A stretch of 64,000 nt of DNA from Oscillospiraceae bacterium (lineage in GTDB: Bacteria; Bacillota; Clostridia; Oscillospirales; Oscillospiraceae), in contig SVLV01000007.1 of NCBI GenBank assembly GCA_015067765.1, forward strand, positions 1 through 64,000. The letters run 5' to 3'. Shown here in pieces: positions 62,970 to 64,000 of this stretch (position 1 is the first letter of the stretch; each line of letters starts with the position of its first letter). Under the pieces are notes generated by a model. That model was not told the origin of the DNA. It saw only the letters and a program-made list of their open reading frames with translations, and ran no database searches. The position numbers were made by a program, and so were the translations under genes.

Positions 62970-63190
62970 TCCTCTTCCTCCTGAAGCCCATCAAATACAC
63001 CTTTCATGAAAGGATTCAGCTTATCTGCTGTCTGCAGTGCCATTCCCCTCTTCTTATCTGCCATCAGCACCAGCAGATCCCCCGGCTCCACGCCGAACAT
63101 CTCCCGGGCCTCTTTGGGGATTACGATCTGCCCCTTGGGGCCTACCCGCACCGAAGCCATATAATATCGATCCGTTTTTCTGTGTCCCAT
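62966..63190 (-). CDS. AbrB/SpoVT-type DNA-binding regulator
   Basis: The 74-residue protein has the swapped-hairpin AbrB domain (VRVGPKGQIVIPKEAREMFGVEPGDLLVLM). The ATG at 63190 follows GGAGGGCGT. It is the first gene of the ABC operon, where GntR or MarR regulators are more usual, and overlaps the ATPase by four bases. It probably controls this operon, perhaps by binding the inverted repeat at its promoter. Confidence 0.9.
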   Translation of the reverse strand: MGHRKTDRYYMASVRVGPKGQIVIPKEAREMFGVEPGDLLVLMADKKRGMALQTADKLNPFMKGVFDGLQEEEE

Positions 63191-63207
63191 ACGCCCTCCG
63201 CATCATA

Positions 63208-63234
63208 AGTATAACTTTTCTTACTTTTTATACT
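63208..63234. promoter_or_regulatory. Inverted repeat at the AbrB-ABC promoter
   Basis: AGTATAA and TTATACT are perfect 7-base arms with centres 20 bases apart, about two helical turns. They lie directly after the -10 box of the AbrB promoter, on the transcription start region. This is a likely operator for autorepression by the AbrB-type protein. Confidence 0.5.
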
Positions 63235-63263
63235 ACTGTAACATATCCTTTTTGTTCAGTCAA
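63235..63263 (-). promoter_or_regulatory. Promoter of the AbrB-ABC operon
   Basis: On the minus strand TTGACT-17-TACAGT, followed by the inverted repeat. Confidence 0.55.
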
Positions 63264-63285
63264 GAAAAATCTCCCCCATGCCCGC

Positions 63286-63315
63286 TTTACGAATCCGCCG
63301 GATCCGTGTTATACT
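63286..63315 (+). promoter_or_regulatory. Promoter of rsmA
   Basis: TTTACG-18-TATACT with an extended TGT before the -10 element, about 28 bases before the rsmA start. Confidence 0.6.
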
Positions 63316-63342
63316 GATAAAAATATTTTCAGGAGGTCCGCT

Positions 63343-64000
63343 ATGGATCTTTGTAACCGCAACCATATTCAGGCCCTGCTGGCCCGCCACGGGTTTCATT
63401 TTTCCAAAGCGATGGGTCAGAACTTTCTCATCGAGGGCTGGGTCCCCCGTGATATTGCCGCTGCCTGTGGAGCCGACAGTGCCACCGGTGTGCTGGAGGT
63501 CGGTCCCGGCATCGGTCCGCTGACCCAGCAGCTGGCCCGGCAGGCCGCAAAGGTGGTCTCCGTGGAACTGGACCGGCGGCTCTACCCGGTTTTGGCGGAA
63601 ACAATGGCCGACTTTGACAACTTCACCCTGGTGGAGGGTGATGTCATGAAGGTGGATCTGCCGCAGCTGGTGGAGGAGCATTTCTCCGGCCTGCGCCCCA
63701 TCCTCTGTGCCAATCTGCCCTATAACATCACCACACCCTTCCTCACCGCCTGTGTGGAAGCCGGCTGCTTCGAGAGCTTGACCGTGCTGATCCAGAAGGA
63801 GGTGGCTGAGCGCATTTGCGCCAGACCCGGCACCGCCGATTACGGTGCGTTCTCCCTGCTGATGCAGTATTACACGGATCCGCAGCTGCTCTTTACTGTA
63901 CCCAATACCTGTTTCCTGCCGCCCCCCAAGGTAACTTCGGCGGTCATCCACTGCCCCAAACGGAACAAGCCCCCCGTACAGGTCCTCTCCGAGGCCATGT
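63343..64000 (+). CDS. rsmA: 16S rRNA dimethyladenosine transferase RsmA (KsgA), 5' part
   Basis: The gene starts at an ATG at 63343 after AGGAGGTCCGCT and runs off the right edge, so about 219 residues are visible; it is not in the ORF track. The enzyme dimethylates two adenines near the 3' end of 16S rRNA. FSKAMGQNFL is the family start, LEVGPGIGPLTQQLA binds SAM, and NLPYNITTPFL is the catalytic motif. FLPPPKVTSAVI follows at the usual place. Full-length members are about 280-290 residues. Confidence 0.96.
   Translation, partial: MDLCNRNHIQALLARHGFHFSKAMGQNFLIEGWVPRDIAAACGADSATGVLEVGPGIGPLTQQLARQAAKVVSVELDRRLYPVLAETMADFDNFTLVEGDVMKVDLPQLVEEHFSGLRPILCANLPYNITTPFLTACVEAGCFESLTVLIQKEVAERICARPGTADYGAFSLLMQYYTDPQLLFTVPNTCFLPPPKVTSAVIHCPKRNKPPVQVLSEAM

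Noticed and set aside
1-64000. CRISPR arrays, prophage, insertion sequences, tRNA or rRNA genes, toxin-antitoxin or known defence genes
   Set aside because: Reading both strands and the ORF list showed no regularly spaced repeats, transposase or integrase motifs, tRNA cloverleaf sequences or defence domains. The AbrB-like protein has no toxin partner next to it; its neighbours are ABC exporter genes.

Overview
The window comes from a Gram-positive, anaerobe-type Bacillota of the class Clostridia, most likely near the Oscillospiraceae (Oscillibacter/Flavonifractor-like gut lineages). The evidence is a GC-rich coding sequence, a PolC-type replicase next to the pyrH-frr-uppS-cdsA-dxr-rseP-ispG string, an MEP isoprenoid pathway, a leucine T-box ahead of leuS, Clostridia-specific families (DUF512 radical SAM, YqeG, CD1247-like acidic protein) and ferredoxin-type proteins. 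Consensus sigma-A promoters (TTGACA-17-TATAAT) recur between genes. The placement is inferred from gene content, not from a search.

Layout. 1-4.4 kb: end of an ion transporter gene and a polyamine importer operon (potA, potB and a potC-potD fusion), minus strand. 4.5-10.8 kb: an RluA-type pseudouridine synthase, then plus-strand yceD-rpmF, DUF512-der-plsY and a DMT exporter. 10.9-21.1 kb: one long minus-strand block running pyrH to polC (nucleotide, translation, lipid, cell-wall carrier, isoprenoid and replication genes). 21.1-26.7 kb: small units (DUF2974 lipase-like protein, zinc-ribbon proteins, efp, an M24 peptidase, yqeG, an unrecognised 257-aa protein, rpsU). 26.9-29.7 kb: leuS with its T-box leader. 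29.7-38.0 kb: a minus-strand operon smc-ftsY-rph-two small genes-rdgB-yhbY-nadD/yqeK-rsfS. 38.1-43.5 kb: TepA-like protease, a LURP-one protein plus a QueG-like iron-sulfur protein, and an N-acyl-D-amino-acid deacylase with a sodium:solute symporter. 43.6-54.5 kb: ddl-murF-ABC-F-flavodoxin-prfA-LUD-sua5/coaE-M18 aminopeptidase, preceded by rodA. 54.6-56.4 kb: tsaE-tsaB-upp. 56.5-64 kb: a YheO-type regulator divergent from an orphan BMP lipoprotein, a conserved TIM-barrel protein, a DUF362 ferredoxin, a second RluA-type enzyme, an AbrB-regulated ABC exporter, and the start of rsmA.

Most of the window is conserved housekeeping DNA. I found no CRISPR array, prophage, insertion sequence, rRNA or tRNA gene, and no convincing new multi-gene defence or biosynthetic system. 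The most unusual items are three gene fusions (potC-potD, nadD-yqeK, sua5-coaE), a degenerate GH18-like protein of unknown role, an orphan BMP lipoprotein facing a PAS/HTH regulator across a palindrome, and an AbrB-ABC operon with an inverted repeat at its promoter. Three t6A-pathway components (Sua5, TsaE, TsaB) lie in two places in the window; tsaD is not here. Two real genes are missing from the ORF track because they run off the window edges (1..180 and 63343..64000).
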